Shown here: piece by piece, positions 8,085 to 17,017 of the stretch
How the letters are laid out: each line of letters opens with the position of its first letter
Numbering within the stretch: the first letter of the stretch is position 1
NCBI RefSeq assembly: GCF_943181405.1
Contig: NZ_CALPBY010000002.1
Location: forward strand, 124,001 to 188,000
DNA: 64,000 nucleotides
Direction of reading: 5' to 3'
Source of the DNA: Cellulosimicrobium sp. Marseille-Q4280
Lineage (GTDB): Bacteria; Actinomycetota; Actinomycetes; Actinomycetales; Cellulomonadaceae
Translations under genes and position numbers: made by a program
Notes under the pieces: model-generated
Databases searched by the model: none
Seen by the model: the letters and a program-made list of their open reading frames with translations, nothing else
Told to the model about the DNA's origin: nothing

Positions 8085-9102
8085 GCACGTGACGCGCACG
8101 TCGTCGAGCCCGGTCGTCGTCGCCGTCGTCGGCCCGACGGCGACCGGCAAGTCGGACCTCGCGCTCGACCTCGCGCAGCGCCTCGGTACGCCGGGCGCAC
8201 CCGCCGAGATCGTCAACGCGGACGCCTACCAGCTCTACCGCGGCATGGACGTCGGCACCGCCAAGGTCCCCGCGGCCGAGCGCCGTGGCGTGCGCCACCA
8301 CCTCCTCGACGTGCTCGACCCGAGGGAGGACGCGTCGGTCGCGCGGTACCAGGACGAGGCCCGGGCGGCGCTCGACGAGATCGCCGGGCGTGGCGCACGT
8401 GCGGTCGTGGTCGGAGGTTCCGGGCTGTACGTGCGCGCGCTCCTCGACGACATGCGCTTCCCCGGCACCGACCCTGGGGTGCGCGCCGCGCTCGAGGAGC
8501 GCGCGGAGCGCGAGGGGACGCGCGTGCTACACGACGAGCTGGCACGGGTCGACCCCGCGGCGGCGGCGAGCATCGGCCCCGCGAACACGCGGCGGATCGT
8601 GCGCGCGCTCGAGGTCGTCGAGCTCACGGGCGAGCCGTTCACCGCGAACCTCCCGCGTCAGGAGTACGTGCGCCCGACGCTGCAGATCGGCCTCGACTGC
8701 GACCGTGCCGTGCTCGACGCCCGCGTCGAGGGCCGGGTCGAGCGCATGTGGGAGCTCGGCCTCGTCGACGAGGTGCGCCGCGTCGAGGCGGCCGGGATGG
8801 GACGCACCGCACGACGCGCGGTCGGGTACGCGGAGGTGCTGGCGCACCTGCACGGGGAGGTGACGGAGGCCGCGGCACGCGAGGCAGTCACCGCCAACAC
8901 GCGCCGCCTCGCGCGCAAGCAGATGGGCTGGTTCGGGCGCGACCCGCGCGTGCACTGGCTCGACGCGCAGTCGCCCCGCCTGCTCGACGACGCGCTCGCA
9001 CTCGTCGCCGAGGCGGACGCGGGCCGTGGGCTCCCGGCGGACCGCCGGGGCGCGGACGAAGCGGACACGGGCGAGCCGGTGCGCCGTAGTCTGGGCTCAT
9101 GA
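8074..9102 (+). CDS. miaA: tRNA dimethylallyltransferase MiaA
   Basis: MiaA transfers a dimethylallyl group to N6 of A37 in tRNAs reading UNN codons, making the substrate of MiaB. The P-loop GPTATGKS is near residue 20. The substrate-binding segment NADAYQLYRGMDVGTAK and the GSGLYVRALLDDM motif follow, then the tRNA-contact region TRRIVRALEV and a C-terminal MGWFGRDPRVHWLD. The length of 342 residues is slightly long for the family. GTG 8074 is preferred because of the TACCGT box 7 nt upstream. The stop overlaps dapF as ATGA (9099-9102). Confidence 0.95.
   Translation: MSPEHVTRTSSSPVVVAVVGPTATGKSDLALDLAQRLGTPGAPAEIVNADAYQLYRGMDVGTAKVPAAERRGVRHHLLDVLDPREDASVARYQDEARAALDEIAGRGARAVVVGGSGLYVRALLDDMRFPGTDPGVRAALEERAEREGTRVLHDELARVDPAAAASIGPANTRRIVRALEVVELTGEPFTANLPRQEYVRPTLQIGLDCDRAVLDARVEGRVERMWELGLVDEVRRVEAAGMGRTARRAVGYAEVLAHLHGEVTEAAAREAVTANTRRLARKQMGWFGRDPRVHWLDAQSPRLLDDALALVAEADAGRGLPADRRGADEADTGEPVRRSLGS
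9087..9092 (+). promoter_or_regulatory. -10 box of dapF inside miaA
   Basis: TAGTCT ends 6 nt before ATG 9099. A leaderless internal promoter is possible in addition to coupling with miaA. Confidence 0.5.
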
Positions 9103-10133
9103 CGCGCACCCGGTTCACGAAGGGCCACGGGACCCGCAACGACTTCGTGCTGCTCGCCGACACGAAGGGCGAGCTCGACCTCACGCCCGAGCTCGTCCGC
9201 GCGCTCGCGGACCGTCGCAGCGGCATCGGCGGCGACGGCGTGATCCGGCTCGTGCCCACGGCGCTCGTGCCCGAGTCGCGCGACGTGCTCGCGCAGGACC
9301 CGCACGCGATCTGGTTCATGGACTACCGCAACGCCGACGGCTCCGTCGCGGAGATGTGCGGGAACGGCGTGCGGGTCTTCGCCGCGTTCGCCGAGAGCCT
9401 GGGCCTCGTGAGCTTCGCCGGCGGCACGGAGGTGCCCGTCGGGACCCGGGCGGGCGTCAAGCGCGTGCGCAAGGAGGGCGACTGGTACGCGGTCGACATG
9501 GGGCCGTGGTTCCTGCCCGGCGGGCGTGACGCGCTGCGCGCGGGCTTCGACGCGACGGTGGTCGTCCGTGGCTGGGAGGTCCCGCGCCCCGCGCTGAGCG
9601 TCGACCTGGGCAACCCGCACACCGTGCTCGCCCTCGCGCGCGAGGACCTGCTCGCGGACGCCGACCTCACGGGCGCCCCCGTCGTCGAGCCCGTGCCGCC
9701 GCGCGGCACGAACGTCGAGCTCGTCGTCCCCCTGGGCGAGACGGTCGAGGAGGACGGCACGGTCGTCGGGCACGTGCGCATGCGCGTGCACGAGCGCGGG
9801 GTGGGGGAGACGCCGTCGTGCGGGACGGGCGCGTGCGCCGCCGCCCTCGCGGTGCGCGTCTGGGGCGGTCCCGACGCCCCGGACACGTGGTTCGTCGACG
9901 TCCCGGGCGGGACCGTGCGCGTCCGGGCGCTCCCGGGCGACCACGTCGAGCTCGCGGGACCGGCCGAGCTCGTCCACTCCGGCGAGGTGGACCTCAACCG
10001 GCTCCTCGAGCCCCCCACGTCCGGCATCCTCGGGGCGGTCATCCGGCAGCCCGCCGCCGATCAGGAGACTGCGGACCACGCGCCGCACGACGCCCCGGCG
10101 ACGGGCGCGGACGACGAGCCAGCCGTCGTCTGA
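9099..10133 (+). CDS. dapF: Diaminopimelate epimerase DapF
   Basis: DapF converts LL-diaminopimelate to meso-DAP in the lysine pathway. The two catalytic Cys regions are clear: NADGSVAEMCGNGVRVF and ETPSCGTGACAAAL. It has 344 residues, longer than the usual 275-300, with an internal stretch (LVPESRDVLAQDPHA) and a 35-residue C-terminal extension. ATG 9099 overlaps the miaA stop. The local MurE motif argues against DAP in the wall, so here DapF probably serves lysine synthesis; that is an inference. The gene is convergent with the methyltransferase, 17 bp away. Confidence 0.95.
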   Translation: MTRTRFTKGHGTRNDFVLLADTKGELDLTPELVRALADRRSGIGGDGVIRLVPTALVPESRDVLAQDPHAIWFMDYRNADGSVAEMCGNGVRVFAAFAESLGLVSFAGGTEVPVGTRAGVKRVRKEGDWYAVDMGPWFLPGGRDALRAGFDATVVVRGWEVPRPALSVDLGNPHTVLALAREDLLADADLTGAPVVEPVPPRGTNVELVVPLGETVEEDGTVVGHVRMRVHERGVGETPSCGTGACAAALAVRVWGGPDAPDTWFVDVPGGTVRVRALPGDHVELAGPAELVHSGEVDLNRLLEPPTSGILGAVIRQPAADQETADHAPHDAPATGADDEPAVV

Positions 10134-10150
10134 GCGCCCACCTGGCGCGG

Positions 10151-10807
10151 TCAGCCGGCCGGAGCCGTGACCTCCAGGACGCGGAAGCCCTTGGCGCTCG
10201 CGGCGCGCCCGACCGCGGCGCCGGGCAGCACGGGCTCGAGGTGCTCGACGAGCCAGCGCTGCAGCGAGTCCGCCCCGAGGTTGCGCTGCACGACGAGGTG
10301 CGCGACGCCGCCGGGCGCGAGCCGCGGCAGCCACCGCAGCAGCATCTCGTGGAGGGCCTCCTTGCCCACGCGGATCGGCGGGTTCGACCACAGCGCGGCG
10401 AACGCGACGTCGTCGGGCACGCCGTCCGGCGTGACGGCACGGACGCCGGTGAGGCCGAGTCGCTCCGCGTTGCGCCGGACGAGATCGAGCGCGCGCTCGT
10501 TGACGTCCACCGCCCACACCGTCGCGTCCGGCGCGTCGAGGGCCATCGTCAGCGCGACCGGACCCCAGCCGCACCCGAGGTCGAGCACGTGCGCCCCGGA
10601 GCCGGCCGACCTCGCGGCGAGGACGTCGCCGAGCGGCGGGACCGTGCGCAGCAGCACCTGCGTGCCGAGGTCGAGGCGGCCCGGGGAGAAGATCCCGGAC
10701 GCCACCTCCACCTCGACGTCCCTCCCGGCGAGGCGCACGGCGAGGCTGCGCCGCTCGGCCGCGGAGGCAGGGTTCGCGGTGAAGTAGTGGTCCGGCTCGT
10801 CGCTCAC
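10151..10807 (-). CDS. RsmC-like class I SAM methyltransferase
   Basis: This 218-residue SAM-dependent methyltransferase is of the MTS type, like RsmC/RlmG, which methylate N2 of guanines in rRNA. The SAM motif I is HVLDLGCGWGPVAL, the acidic loop is WAVDVNERALDLVRRNAE, and the catalytic-site motif is SNPPIRVGKEALHEML, where the family has NPP plus an aromatic or similar residue. It begins near EPDHYFTANPAS, matching the short actinobacterial forms that lack the N-terminal domain. GTG 10807 lies 8 nt after a TAAAAT box. The exact rRNA target cannot be deduced. Confidence 0.82.
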   Translation of the reverse strand: MSDEPDHYFTANPASAAERRSLAVRLAGRDVEVEVASGIFSPGRLDLGTQVLLRTVPPLGDVLAARSAGSGAHVLDLGCGWGPVALTMALDAPDATVWAVDVNERALDLVRRNAERLGLTGVRAVTPDGVPDDVAFAALWSNPPIRVGKEALHEMLLRWLPRLAPGGVAHLVVQRNLGADSLQRWLVEHLEPVLPGAAVGRAASAKGFRVLEVTAPAG

Positions 10808-10815
10808 GAGGCGTG

Positions 10816-10821
10816 ATTTTA
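10816..10821 (-). promoter_or_regulatory. -10 box of the methyltransferase
   Basis: TAAAAT on the minus strand, unusually AT-rich for the region, ends 8 nt before GTG 10807. Confidence 0.6.
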
Positions 10822-10941
10822 CGGGGCGACCGTGTGCCCGCCGTGGAATCCGTTGGCACCGGGACGTTTCCGCGTGCCACGCTTGTTGTACCGACGGGCG
10901 CACAGCGCGCCCGCGACCCACCCCCGACCGGAAGGCGGCAC

Positions 10942-12489
10942 ATGACCCAGACCCCAGCGAACCCCACGTCGGCCCGACCAGAGCCGACCGACGCGACGCG
11001 GGATATCGCGAGCGACGTCGTGGCGCGGGTGCTCGCTCGGGCCGGGACGGCGCGCGCCGAGGGTGGCACGGTCCACGCGGAGCACGACGGCGAGCAGCTC
11101 GACCTCGCGGAGCGCGCGTCGCTGCGCCGCGTCGCGGGCCTGTCCACCGAGCTCCAGGACGTCACGGAGGTCGAGTACCGGCAGCTGCGGCTCGAGAAGG
11201 TCGTGCTCGTCGGGCTGTGGAGCTCGAGCCGTGACGCGCACGAGGACGGCGCCGCGTCGAGCGCGGAGGACGCGGAGATCTCGCTGCGCGAGCTCGCCGC
11301 CCTCGCCGAGACCGCCGGGTCCCAGGTGCTCGACGGCGTGATCCAGCGCCGCGCGAAGCCGGACCCCGGCACCTATCTCGGGTCCGGCAAGGCCGCGGAG
11401 CTGGCCGACGTCGTCGCCGCGAGCGGCGCCGACACGGTCGTGATCGACGGCGAGCTCGCGCCCTCGCAGCGCCGTGCGCTCGAGGACATCGTCAAGGTCA
11501 AGGTCGTCGACCGGACCGCGCTGATCCTCGACATCTTCGCCCAGCACGCCAAGTCCCGGGAGGGCAAGGCCCAGGTCGAGCTCGCCCAGCTCGAGTACCT
11601 CCTGCCGCGACTGCGCGGCTGGGGCGAGTCGATGTCGCGTCAGGCCGGTGGCCAGGTCGGCGGCGCCGGCGCGGGCATGGGCTCGCGCGGTCCCGGTGAG
11701 ACGAAGATCGAGCTGGACCGGCGGCGCATCCGCAACCGCATGGCCAAGCTGCGCCGGGAGATCCAGGCCATGGCCCCGGGCCGCGAGACCAAGCGGTCGT
11801 CGCGCAAGCGCCACGAGATCCCCTCGGTCGCCATCGCGGGCTACACGAACGCGGGCAAGTCGAGCCTCCTCAACGCGCTCACGGGCGCGGGGGTGCTCGT
11901 CGAGAACGCGCTCTTCGCGACCCTGGACCCGACGGTCCGGCGCACCCGGACCGAGGACGGGCGCGTGTACACGCTCGCCGACACCGTCGGCTTCGTGCGC
12001 GCGCTCCCGCACCAGCTCGTCGAGGCGTTCCGGTCGACGCTCGAGGAGGTCGGCCAGTCCGACCTGCTGCTGCACGTCGTCGACGCGTCGCACCCGGACC
12101 CCGAGGGCCAGATCGCCGCGGTCCGGCACGTGCTCGCCGACATCCCGGGCGTCGAGGACGTCCTCGAGGTCGTCGTGCTCAACAAGGCCGACGTCGCCGA
12201 CCCGGAGGTCGTCGACCGCATCCGGCGGCGCGAGCGCCGCACGGTCGTCGTGTCGGCCCACACGGGCGCGGGGATCGACGAGCTGCGTCAGCTCATCGCG
12301 GACGAGCTCCCGCGGCCCGACGTGACGATCGACGTCGTCGTGCCCTACAACCGCGGCGACCTCGTGCACCGCGTGCACACCGAGGGCGAGATCGACCACG
12401 AGGAGCACACGCCCGAGGGCACGCTCCTGCGCGGGCGCGTCGCGGAGGCGCTCGCGGCCGAGCTCGCCGGGGCGGTCGCGAGCGCCTGA
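10942..12489 (+). CDS. hflX: Ribosome-associated GTPase HflX
   Basis: HflX is a GTPase that binds 70S/50S particles and splits or rescues stalled ribosomes. The N-terminal HflX domain ends in the glycine-rich linker GGQVGGAGAGMGSRGPGETKIE, followed by a coiled region. The G domain has G1 GYTNAGKSS, G3 DTVGFVR, G4 LNKADV and G5 VSAHTG. The length is 515 residues from ATG 10942, which has a GGAAGG ribosome-binding site 6 nt upstream. An N-terminal tail of about 70 acidic residues precedes the domain. It is divergent from the methyltransferase and followed by a small hairpin. Confidence 0.95.
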   Translation: MTQTPANPTSARPEPTDATRDIASDVVARVLARAGTARAEGGTVHAEHDGEQLDLAERASLRRVAGLSTELQDVTEVEYRQLRLEKVVLVGLWSSSRDAHEDGAASSAEDAEISLRELAALAETAGSQVLDGVIQRRAKPDPGTYLGSGKAAELADVVAASGADTVVIDGELAPSQRRALEDIVKVKVVDRTALILDIFAQHAKSREGKAQVELAQLEYLLPRLRGWGESMSRQAGGQVGGAGAGMGSRGPGETKIELDRRRIRNRMAKLRREIQAMAPGRETKRSSRKRHEIPSVAIAGYTNAGKSSLLNALTGAGVLVENALFATLDPTVRRTRTEDGRVYTLADTVGFVRALPHQLVEAFRSTLEEVGQSDLLLHVVDASHPDPEGQIAAVRHVLADIPGVEDVLEVVVLNKADVADPEVVDRIRRRERRTVVVSAHTGAGIDELRQLIADELPRPDVTIDVVVPYNRGDLVHRVHTEGEIDHEEHTPEGTLLRGRVAEALAAELAGAVASA

Positions 12490-12523
12490 GCGACGCCTCG
12501 CGCCGCACCGCCGACGGCGTCGC

Positions 12524-12542
12524 ACGGCACCCTTCGTGCCGT
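12524..12542 (+). terminator. Candidate hflX terminator
   Basis: A perfect 7-bp stem (12524-12530/12536-12542) with a CCTTC loop lies 35 nt after hflX. No T-run is present. Confidence 0.4.
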
Positions 12543-12606
12543 CGCGGCGCCGTCGTGCGTCGTCCACAGCCCGTGGGTCCGAGCCCGGGTCGTCGGCGCC
12601 CGACCG

Positions 12607-12612
12607 TAGACT
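12607..12612 (+). promoter_or_regulatory. -10 box of the DinG-like helicase
   Basis: TAGACT ends 6 nt before GTG 12619, the leaderless arrangement. Confidence 0.6.
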
Positions 12613-12618
12613 CGACGG

Positions 12619-14739
12619 GTGCCTCCCGTCTCGCCCGCCACGAACCGTCCGACCGAGGACACCGCGGCGCCGGACGGCCCGCCGTCCCGTGACGCCGCGG
12701 CGCTCGCCGGGGTCCCGGACGTCGACACGCTGCTCGATCTCGCCGTCGGCCGGCTCGGCGGCGCACGCCGCGACGGGCAGCACGCGATGGCGACCGCCGT
12801 CGCCGGGTCCATCGGGAGCGGCGAGCACCTCGTCGTCCAGGCGGGGACCGGTACGGGAAAGTCGCTCGGCTACCTCGTCCCGGCGGTGCGGCACGCGGTC
12901 GCGGCCGACGAGCGCGTCGTCGTCTCGACCGCCACCCTCGCGCTGCAGCGCCAGGTCATCACCCGTGACCTGCCGCTCGTCGCGGAGGCGATCGGCGCAG
13001 AGCTTCCGCGCCCTGCCTCGATCGCCCTCCTCAAGGGGTGGCACAACTACGTGTGCGTCCACAAGGTCGCGGGCGGCTACCCGACGGACGAGCCGACGCT
13101 CTTCGACCTGCCCGGCGAGACGGCCGGCGCGACCGACCACCCGCCCGCGCGGGCCGACGGTCGCGCGGCACCGTCGCTCGGGGAGCAGGTCGTGCGGGTC
13201 CGCGAGTGGGCCCAGGAGACGGAGAGCGGCGACCGGGACGACCTCGTCCCCGGCGTGAGCGACAAGGCGTGGCGCCAGGTCTCCGTGACCGCGCTCGAGT
13301 GCCTCGGGCAGCGCTGCCCGCTCCTCGCCGAGTGCTTTCCCGACAAGGCACGGGCGGCCGCGCGCGAGGCCGACGTCGTCGTCACCAACCACGCGATGCT
13401 CGGCATCGCGGCGATGGGCTCGCCGGGCGTCCTCCCGGAGCACGACGTCCTCGTGGTCGACGAGGCGCACGAGCTCGCGGACCGCGTGACGGCGGCGGCG
13501 ACCGTCGACCTCTCGGTCCCCGCCATCGAGGGAGCCGCACGCCTCGCCCGGCGGCACGGGGGCGCTGCGACCGAGGCGCTCGACGCCGCCTCGGCGGCGT
13601 TCGGCACCGTGGTCGGGGCGCTGCCCGCCGAGCGCTTCCCCGACGGGCTGCCCGACGGCGCGCGCGACGCCGTCGCGGCGGTGCGCGACGCGGCGCGCGA
13701 GGTGCTCTCGCGCCTCAAGCCCGAGACCGGCGTCCAGAAGCCCGCGACGCCGGACACCGGCCTGAAGATGGCGCAGTCGGCGATGCTCCAGCTCTTCGAG
13801 GTCGCCGAGCGGATGGCCGGGGACCCGACCGGCCACGACGTGCTGTGGTGCTCACGACCCGGCGAGGGCGGCTGGACCGCCGACCGGTTCGGCGAGGGAG
13901 CGAGCAGGCTCCACGCGGCGCCCCTGGGCGTCGCCGGCCTCATCCGTACGCACCTCCTCACCGAGCGGACCGGGGTCTTCACGTCCGCGACGCTCGCGCT
14001 CGGCGGGACGTTCGACGCCGTCGCGCGCACGTTCGGGCTGGGCGGCGGGTCGGACGGCGAGGAGGCGCCCTCCTGGCGAGGACTCGACGTCGGCAGCCCG
14101 TTCGACTACCCGCGTCAGGGGATCCTGTACGTCGCCAAGCACCTGCCGACGCCCGGTCGCGACGCCGCGACGGAGCACCAGCTCGACGAGATCGCGACGC
14201 TCGTCGAGGCCGCGGGCGGCCGGACGCTCGGCCTGTTCTCGTCGCGGCGGGCGGCCGTCGCCGCTGCCGAGGCGATGCGTGAGCGGCTCGACGTCCCCGT
14301 CCTGTGCCAGGGCGACGACCAGCTCCCCACGCTCGTGCGCGAGTTCGCCGACGACCCGGCGACGTGCCTGTTCGGCACCCTCTCCTTGTGGCAGGGCGTA
14401 GACGTCCCGGGCCCCTCGTGCCAGCTCGTCCTCATCGACCGCATCCCGTTCCCGCGTCCCGACGACCCCGTGCGCTCCGCCCGCGCCCGTGCCGTCGAGG
14501 CGGCGGGCGGCAACGGCTTCATGCAGGTGTCCGCGACGCACGCCGCGCTCCTGCTGGCCCAGGGTGCGGGGCGCCTCGTCCGCTCGACGACCGACCGCGG
14601 TGTGGTCGCGGTCCTCGACCCCCGGCTCGTCACCGCACGCTACGGGACGTTCCTCACCCGGTCGATGCCGGGATTCTGGCAGACGACCGACCGCGAGGTC
14701 GCTGCCGCTGCGCTGAGGCGCCTCGCCGCCCTAGGCTGA
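12619..14739 (+). CDS. DinG/XPD-type ATP-dependent DNA helicase
   Basis: This 706-residue superfamily 2 Fe-S helicase unwinds DNA 5'-3' and probably resolves R-loops or repair intermediates. Motif I is AGTGTGKSLGYL and motif II is VVDEAHELADR. Candidate Fe-S cysteines occur in YVCVHK and LECLGQRCPLLAECF, and the C-terminal helicase motifs include GAGRLVRSTTDRGVVAVLD. GTG 12619 is fixed by the TAGACT box. The gene sits between hflX and ldh and about 2 kb from lexA, but no SOS box precedes it, so damage induction is not indicated. Confidence 0.9.
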   Translation: MPPVSPATNRPTEDTAAPDGPPSRDAAALAGVPDVDTLLDLAVGRLGGARRDGQHAMATAVAGSIGSGEHLVVQAGTGTGKSLGYLVPAVRHAVAADERVVVSTATLALQRQVITRDLPLVAEAIGAELPRPASIALLKGWHNYVCVHKVAGGYPTDEPTLFDLPGETAGATDHPPARADGRAAPSLGEQVVRVREWAQETESGDRDDLVPGVSDKAWRQVSVTALECLGQRCPLLAECFPDKARAAAREADVVVTNHAMLGIAAMGSPGVLPEHDVLVVDEAHELADRVTAAATVDLSVPAIEGAARLARRHGGAATEALDAASAAFGTVVGALPAERFPDGLPDGARDAVAAVRDAAREVLSRLKPETGVQKPATPDTGLKMAQSAMLQLFEVAERMAGDPTGHDVLWCSRPGEGGWTADRFGEGASRLHAAPLGVAGLIRTHLLTERTGVFTSATLALGGTFDAVARTFGLGGGSDGEEAPSWRGLDVGSPFDYPRQGILYVAKHLPTPGRDAATEHQLDEIATLVEAAGGRTLGLFSSRRAAVAAAEAMRERLDVPVLCQGDDQLPTLVREFADDPATCLFGTLSLWQGVDVPGPSCQLVLIDRIPFPRPDDPVRSARARAVEAAGGNGFMQVSATHAALLLAQGAGRLVRSTTDRGVVAVLDPRLVTARYGTFLTRSMPGFWQTTDREVAAAALRRLAALG
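14732..14737 (+). promoter_or_regulatory. -10 box of ldh
   Basis: TAGGCT overlaps the last codons of the helicase gene. A leader of about 20 nt with GGAGG (14756-14760) follows before ATG 14765. Confidence 0.5.
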
Positions 14740-14764
14740 GCGCATCCCACGAGACGGAGGCGCG

Positions 14765-15784
14765 ATGACCGACGCAGGCACCACCTTGCCCACCCCCGCG
14801 CAGGCGCCCGCCGGGAGCCCGGTCCCGGGCTCCGCGGCACGGACCACCAAGCTGGCGATCGTCGGGGCGGGTGCCGTCGGGTCGACGCTCGCGTACGCGG
14901 CCCTCATGCGGGGGGCGGCCAGGACGGTCGCCATGCTGGACGTCAACCGGGCCAAGGTCGAGGCGGAGGTCCTCGACCTGCAGCACGGCATCCAGTTCAT
15001 GCCGATGGCGAAGGTCGAGGGGTCCGACGACGTCGCGGTGTGCGCCGGTGCGGACGTCGTGGTCGTGACCGCGGGGGCGAAGCAGAAGCAGGGCCAGACG
15101 CGGTTGGACCTCGCCGAAGGCACGATCGGCCTCATGCGCAGCATCCTCCCGGGGCTGGTCGAGGTCGCGCCGGACGCCGTCTACGTCATGGTGACGAACC
15201 CGGTCGACATCGTCACCTACGCGGCGCTGAAGTTCTCCGGCCTGCCGCCCGAGCGCCTGTTCGGCAGCGGCACGGTGCTCGACTCGTCGCGCCTGCGCTT
15301 CCTCGTCGCACAGCACTGCGGCGTCGCGGTGCAGAACGTCCACGCCTACATCGCGGGCGAGCACGGCGACAGCGAGATCCCTCTGTGGAGCTCGGCGACG
15401 ATCGGCGGCGTCCCGCTGCTCGACTGGCCCGGGATCGCGGGCCACCCTCCGCTGTCCGAGGACGCCCGCGAGGAGATCGCGCACGAGGTGGTCCACTCCG
15501 CCTACCGGATCATCGAGGGCAAGGGGGCGACGAACTACGCCGTCGGCCTCGCAGGCACCCGCATCATCGAGGCGGTCCTCGGCGACGAGCACCGGCTCCT
15601 GCCCGTCTCGACGCTCCTGGACGGTGACTACGGGATCGACGACGTGTGCCTGTCGCTGCCGACGCTGATCGACCGCCGGGGCGCGAGCGAGCGTGTCGAG
15701 GTGCCGCTCTCCGACGCGGAGCTGACAGGTCTCCGGAGCTCGGCAGAGTCCTTGCGCGCGGTCGCGCGGCGGTTCGGCCTGTAG
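14765..15784 (+). CDS. ldh: L-lactate dehydrogenase
   Basis: This is a 339-residue NAD-dependent L-lactate dehydrogenase that reduces pyruvate to lactate and regenerates NAD+. The dinucleotide fold is KLAIVGAGAVGSTLAYA. The family motifs TAGAKQKQGQTRLDL, VMVTNPVDIVTY and SGTVLDSSRLRFL are present, and the catalytic His lies in AGEHGDSEIPLWSS. LDH, not malate dehydrogenase, is supported by the glutamine in the loop KQKQGQTR. It has an SD (GGAGG) 4 nt before the ATG. It ends at a very strong hairpin shared with convergent lexA. It suggests fermentative capacity under low oxygen. Confidence 0.95.
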   Translation: MTDAGTTLPTPAQAPAGSPVPGSAARTTKLAIVGAGAVGSTLAYAALMRGAARTVAMLDVNRAKVEAEVLDLQHGIQFMPMAKVEGSDDVAVCAGADVVVVTAGAKQKQGQTRLDLAEGTIGLMRSILPGLVEVAPDAVYVMVTNPVDIVTYAALKFSGLPPERLFGSGTVLDSSRLRFLVAQHCGVAVQNVHAYIAGEHGDSEIPLWSSATIGGVPLLDWPGIAGHPPLSEDAREEIAHEVVHSAYRIIEGKGATNYAVGLAGTRIIEAVLGDEHRLLPVSTLLDGDYGIDDVCLSLPTLIDRRGASERVEVPLSDAELTGLRSSAESLRAVARRFGL

Positions 15785-15795
15785 GAGCGGAGCAC

Positions 15796-15842
15796 GACGG
15801 CGGGCCGGTGATCCCCCGAGGAGGGATCACCGGCCCGTCGTC
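15796..15842. terminator. Bidirectional terminator between ldh and lexA
   Basis: A 20-bp stem (15796-15815 with 15823-15842), perfect except one G-T, has a 7-nt loop CCGAGGA. It is among the strongest hairpins in the window and serves two convergent genes. Confidence 0.88.
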
Positions 15843-15892
15843 AGGTCGGTCGAGCGGCCCGGGGGCGCGTAGAGGTCGGGAACCGTGCCGAG

Positions 15893-16621
15893 TCAGAGAC
15901 TGCGCAGGACGGACACGACGCGCCCGAGCACCTGCGCGTCGTCACCGGCGATCGGCTCGTACGCGGAGTTGTGCGGCACGAGCCAGACGTGGCCGTCGCC
16001 CCGCTTGAAGGTCTTCACGGTCGCCTCGCCGTCGATCATCGCGGCGACGATCTCGCCGTTCTCCGCGACGTTCTGCCGGCGCACCACGACCCAGTCGCCG
16101 TCGCAGATGGCGGCGTCGATCATCGAGTCGCCCTGCACCCGTAGGAGGAAGAGCTCGCCGTCGCCGACGAGCTGACGCGGCAGCGGGAAGACGTCCTCGA
16201 CGACCTGCTCGGCGAGGATCGGTCCGCCCGCGGCGATCCGGCCCACCACGGGGACGTACGACGGCGCGGGGTGCGCCTCGTCGTGCACCTGGTCGTCGGC
16301 GACGCGGACGAGGGGAACGGCACGACGGCCGTCGTCGGGCTGCACGACCTCGATGGCGCGCGGACGGTTCGGGTCCCGGCGCAGGTACCCCTTGCGCTCG
16401 AGCGTGGTGAGCTGGTGCTTGACCGAGGACGGGCTCGTCAGGCCGACGGCCTCGCCGATCTCGCGCATGCTCGGGGGATATCCGCGCTGCTCGACGCACG
16501 AGCGGATCGTGTCGAGGACCAGGCGCTGTCGTGGCGTCAGGCCGTCGCTGCCCGCCGTGCCGTCGGGGAGCTCGCGCACCTCGGCGAGCCCCGCGCTCGT
16601 GTTCCTGCCTCGTCCCGCCAT
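15893..16621 (-). CDS. lexA: LexA, SOS repressor
   Basis: LexA represses damage-response genes and cleaves itself when RecA filaments form. An N-terminal winged helix ([34 protein letters not shown]) is followed by the S24 peptidase-like domain. The cleavage site is Ala131-Gly132 (RIAAGGP), the nucleophile is Ser166 (QGDSMIDA) and the general base is Lys203 (TVKTF). It has 242 residues with about 25 extra N-terminal residues. Its promoter TTGATT-N17-TAGCCT overlaps an SOS box, so it is self-regulated. A leader of about 195 nt precedes the ATG. It is divergent from a LysM protein, as in Mycobacterium and Corynebacterium. Confidence 0.97.
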   Translation of the reverse strand: MAGRGRNTSAGLAEVRELPDGTAGSDGLTPRQRLVLDTIRSCVEQRGYPPSMREIGEAVGLTSPSSVKHQLTTLERKGYLRRDPNRPRAIEVVQPDDGRRAVPLVRVADDQVHDEAHPAPSYVPVVGRIAAGGPILAEQVVEDVFPLPRQLVGDGELFLLRVQGDSMIDAAICDGDWVVVRRQNVAENGEIVAAMIDGEATVKTFKRGDGHVWLVPHNSAYEPIAGDDAQVLGRVVSVLRSL

Positions 16622-16822
16622 CGTGGTCTCCGCCCTCGTCGCCTCGCGGTCGACGCCCGCCCGGAGGTCACCTGCCCCGTCCGGCGCGCCGTCCTCCTCG
16701 TCGGTGGTGCCCCGCCGCGCTCGCCGGGGTACCGGTCGACCCGATCCGGTGCGTCGTCCCTGGCGGGAGGCGTTCCGGGCCGGACCTGTCGATGGACATG
16801 TCCGGCGAACCGACCTGGTCCC

Positions 16823-16863
16823 AGGCTAGGGGAGAGAGCGACACGAATCAAACATCTGTTCGA
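16823..16863 (-). promoter_or_regulatory. lexA promoter with SOS box 1
   Basis: On the minus strand, -35 TTGATT (16851-16846), a 17-nt spacer and -10 TAGCCT (16828-16823) are visible. The site TCAAACATCTGTTCGA (16848-16863) matches the actinobacterial LexA consensus TCGAAC-N4-GTTCGA at 11 of 12 defined positions and covers the -35. Confidence 0.8.
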
Positions 16864-16870
16864 GCATGTC

Positions 16871-16931
16871 TCGACTCGGCGCGCCGGACGTGGTAGACCT
16901 TCGTACAGGTGTTCTACGCACAGGTGTTCGA
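16871..16931 (+). promoter_or_regulatory. LysM-gene promoter with two overlapping SOS-like boxes
   Basis: A possible promoter is TCGACT (16871-16876), 17 nt, TAGACC (16894-16899). Two SOS-like sites, 16901-16916 (TCGTAC-AGGT-GTTCTA) and 16916-16931 (ACGCAC-AGGT-GTTCGA), are direct repeats 15 bp apart, placed at and downstream of the predicted transcript start. The rest of 16622-17017 is non-coding leader sequence of the two divergent genes. Confidence 0.6.
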
Positions 16932-17017
16932 TCCGGATCCCGGGTCGACGACACAACCCCGCCGGGCCGGAGCGACCGGGGAAGGCGCTCCGGCGCCGGC
17001 GGGGGACGGAGGTAGTG

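Noticed and set aside
9099-10133. DapF taken as evidence for a DAP-type cell wall
   Set aside because: meso-DAP is also the lysine precursor, and MurE in the same window lacks the Arg of the DAP-binding motif.
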